This document shows, in pieces, positions 39,505 to 40,817 of a stretch of 40,817 nucleotides of DNA. Below the pieces are notes generated by a model. The model was not told the origin of the DNA. It worked only from the letters and a program-made list of their open reading frames with translations, and did no database searches. Positions within the stretch are counted from its first letter, which is position 1, and every line of letters starts with the position of its first letter. The stretch spans positions 1 to 40,817 of the forward strand of contig NZ_JASBRN010000031.1 of assembly GCF_030149505.1 (NCBI RefSeq). The letters are read 5' to 3'. Origin of the DNA: Nocardioides sp. GTDB lineage: Bacteria; Actinomycetota; Actinomycetes; Propionibacteriales; Nocardioidaceae. The translations under genes were made by a program, and so were the position numbers.

Positions 39505-40698
39505 GTGGCTAAGGCGAAGTTCGAGCGGACCAAGCCGCACGTCAACATCGGCACCATCGGTCACATCGACCACGGGAAGACGACGCTCACCGCGGCGATT
39601 TCCAAGGTGCTGCACGACAAGTACCCGGACCTGAACGAGGCGTCGCCCTTCGACTCCATCGACAAGGCCCCCGAGGAGCGCCAGCGCGGCATCACCATCT
39701 CGATCGCCCACATCGAGTACCAGACCGAGCAGCGCCACTACGCGCACGTCGACTGCCCCGGTCACGCCGACTACATCAAGAACATGATCACCGGCGCGGC
39801 GCAGATGGACGGCGCGATCCTCGTGGTCGCCGCCACCGACGGCCCGATGCCGCAGACCCGCGAGCACGTGCTGCTCGCCCGCCAGGTCGGCGTGCCCGCC
39901 CTGGTCGTCGCGCTCAACAAGTGCGACATGGTCGACGACGAGGAGCTCATCGAGCTCGTCGAGATGGAGGTGCGCGAGCTCCTCTCCGAGTACGAGTTCC
40001 CGGGCGACGACGTCCCCGTGGTCCGCGTGGCGGCCTTCCCGGCGCTCAACGGCGACCAGAAGTGGGCCGACTCGATCGGCGAGCTCATGGAGGCCGTGGA
40101 CTCCTACATCCCGCAGCCCGAGCGCGACACCGACAAGCCGTTCCTCATGCCCGTCGAGGACGTCTTCACGATCACCGGTCGTGGCACCGTGGTCACGGGC
40201 CGCATCGAGCGCGGCATCGTCAAGGTCGGCGAGGAGATCGAGATCCTCGGTATCCGCGAGACCTCCTCCAAGACCACCGTCACCGGTGTGGAGATGTTCC
40301 GCAAGCTCCTCGACGAGGGCCAGGCGGGCGAGAACGTCGGTCTGCTCCTCCGCGGCACCAAGCGCGAGGACGTCGAGCGCGGCATGGTTCTGGCGAAGCC
40401 GGGCACCACGACCCCGCACACCAACTTCGACGCCTCGGTCTACATCCTGTCGAAGGAGGAGGGCGGCCGTCACACGCCGTTCTTCAACAACTACCGCCCG
40501 CAGTTCTACTTCCGCACCACGGACGTGACCGGCGTCGTGACCCTCCCCGAGGGCACCGAGATGGTCATGCCGGGCGACAACACCGAGATGGCCGTCGAGC
40601 TCATCCAGCCGATCGCCATGGACGAGGGTCTGCGCTTCGCGATCCGCGAGGGCGGTCGCACCGTCGGCGCGGGCCGCGTCACCAAGATCACCAAGTGA
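39505..40698 (+). CDS. tuf: Elongation factor Tu
   Basis: The product has 397 residues. EF-Tu delivers aminoacyl-tRNA to the ribosome as a GTP complex. GTPase motifs: [14 protein letters not shown] (G1), [14 protein letters not shown] (G2), [12 protein letters not shown] (G3) and [13 protein letters not shown] (G4). Domains 2 and 3 are complete, ending [16 protein letters not shown]. The GTG start has a strong ribosome-binding site AGGAGGAG (39491-39498), 6 bases upstream, in keeping with very high expression. Last gene of the str operon in the window. Confidence 0.98.
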   Translation: MAKAKFERTKPHVNIGTIGHIDHGKTTLTAAISKVLHDKYPDLNEASPFDSIDKAPEERQRGITISIAHIEYQTEQRHYAHVDCPGHADYIKNMITGAAQMDGAILVVAATDGPMPQTREHVLLARQVGVPALVVALNKCDMVDDEELIELVEMEVRELLSEYEFPGDDVPVVRVAAFPALNGDQKWADSIGELMEAVDSYIPQPERDTDKPFLMPVEDVFTITGRGTVVTGRIERGIVKVGEEIEILGIRETSSKTTVTGVEMFRKLLDEGQAGENVGLLLRGTKREDVERGMVLAKPGTTTPHTNFDASVYILSKEEGGRHTPFFNNYRPQFYFRTTDVTGVVTLPEGTEMVMPGDNTEMAVELIQPIAMDEGLRFAIREGGRTVGAGRVTKITK

Positions 40699-40742
40699 TC
40701 CCCGCCGGTCGCTGACCGGCTGATCCACGGCACCACCCGTCG

Positions 40743-40800
40743 GGCCCCGGCCCCCACGGCCGGGGCCGCCCTGGGGGCCGACCCCCACACCCCAGGCGGC
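40743..40800 (+). terminator. Tandem terminator hairpins after tuf
   Basis: GGCCCCGGCC (40743-40752) pairs perfectly with GGCCGGGGCC (40758-40767). A second hairpin, GCCGCCCTGGGG (40766-40777) with CCCCAGGCGGC (40790-40800), follows with one bulged C. Two successive hairpins suggest strong termination of the highly expressed str operon. The remaining 17 bases hold nothing I can assign. Confidence 0.7.
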
Positions 40801-40817
40801 CCCCCCCCCAGTACCAG

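Overview
The window reads as ordinary chromosome of a very GC-rich actinobacterium, most likely Nocardioides or a close relative (family Nocardioidaceae). The evidence is strong G/C preference at third codon positions, many GTG starts, and many genes whose start codon lies only 6-8 bases after a TAnnnT-type -10 hexamer (leaderless transcripts). The gene set is also typical of the phylum: a CspB-like cold-shock protein, DUF3027, DUF2530, a bacterial XPB helicase beside a helicase-associated/WYL protein, and a HelD/HelR-type protein. I see no integrase, transposase, phage gene, CRISPR array, tRNA or rRNA.

Layout. 1-5.5 kb: a DUF2207 membrane protein and LemA; a 38-residue membrane protein; a small gene that looks frameshifted; an AlkB-type dioxygenase with a perfect LexA/SOS box at its promoter; a GntR/UTRA regulator; two small proteins of unknown role. 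5.4-9.3 kb: an HD-domain protein diverging from a ketosteroid isomerase-like enzyme whose leader holds a KstR-like site, then two tandem paralogues with carboxypeptidase-regulatory-like domains. 9.3-18.7 kb, mostly minus strand: HelD/HelR-like ATPase, DUF2236 oxygenase, SerA, Uma2 nuclease, XPB and its partner. 18.7-22 kb: a tightly coupled PP2C phosphatase / FHA / RDD-FHA operon. 22-28 kb: a secreted M6 metalloprotease, an SRPBCC protein and a secreted S8 protease. 27.7-33.3 kb: HAD phosphatase, M50 peptidase, CspB, MFS transporter, DUF3027, a methyltransferase and DUF2530. 33.3-36.2 kb: an AzgA-type purine permease and an MFS exporter that seems to start at CTG. 36.1-40.8 kb: the str operon rpsL-rpsG-fusA-tuf, with a consensus promoter inside the preceding gene and tandem terminators after tuf.

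The most interesting material is mostly non-coding. (1) Two long intergenic hairpins share a 13-bp outer stem, including a mismatch at the same position, but have unrelated inner stems; at one locus the hairpin arms supply the stop codons of both convergent genes. (2) Four hexamers phased at exactly 11 bp overlap the promoter region of the secreted domain-repeat protein. (3) A perfect SOS box sits on the leaderless promoter of the AlkB-type gene. (4) A KstR-like palindrome lies just after the predicted transcription start of the ketosteroid isomerase-like gene. (5) A REP-like repeat family lies at several gene ends, and the arms of its hairpin co-vary between copies. (6) A 22-bp tandem repeat separates two convergent genes. 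No whole multi-gene system of clearly new type is evident.

All functions are assigned by motif recognition and memory of families; no database search was run.
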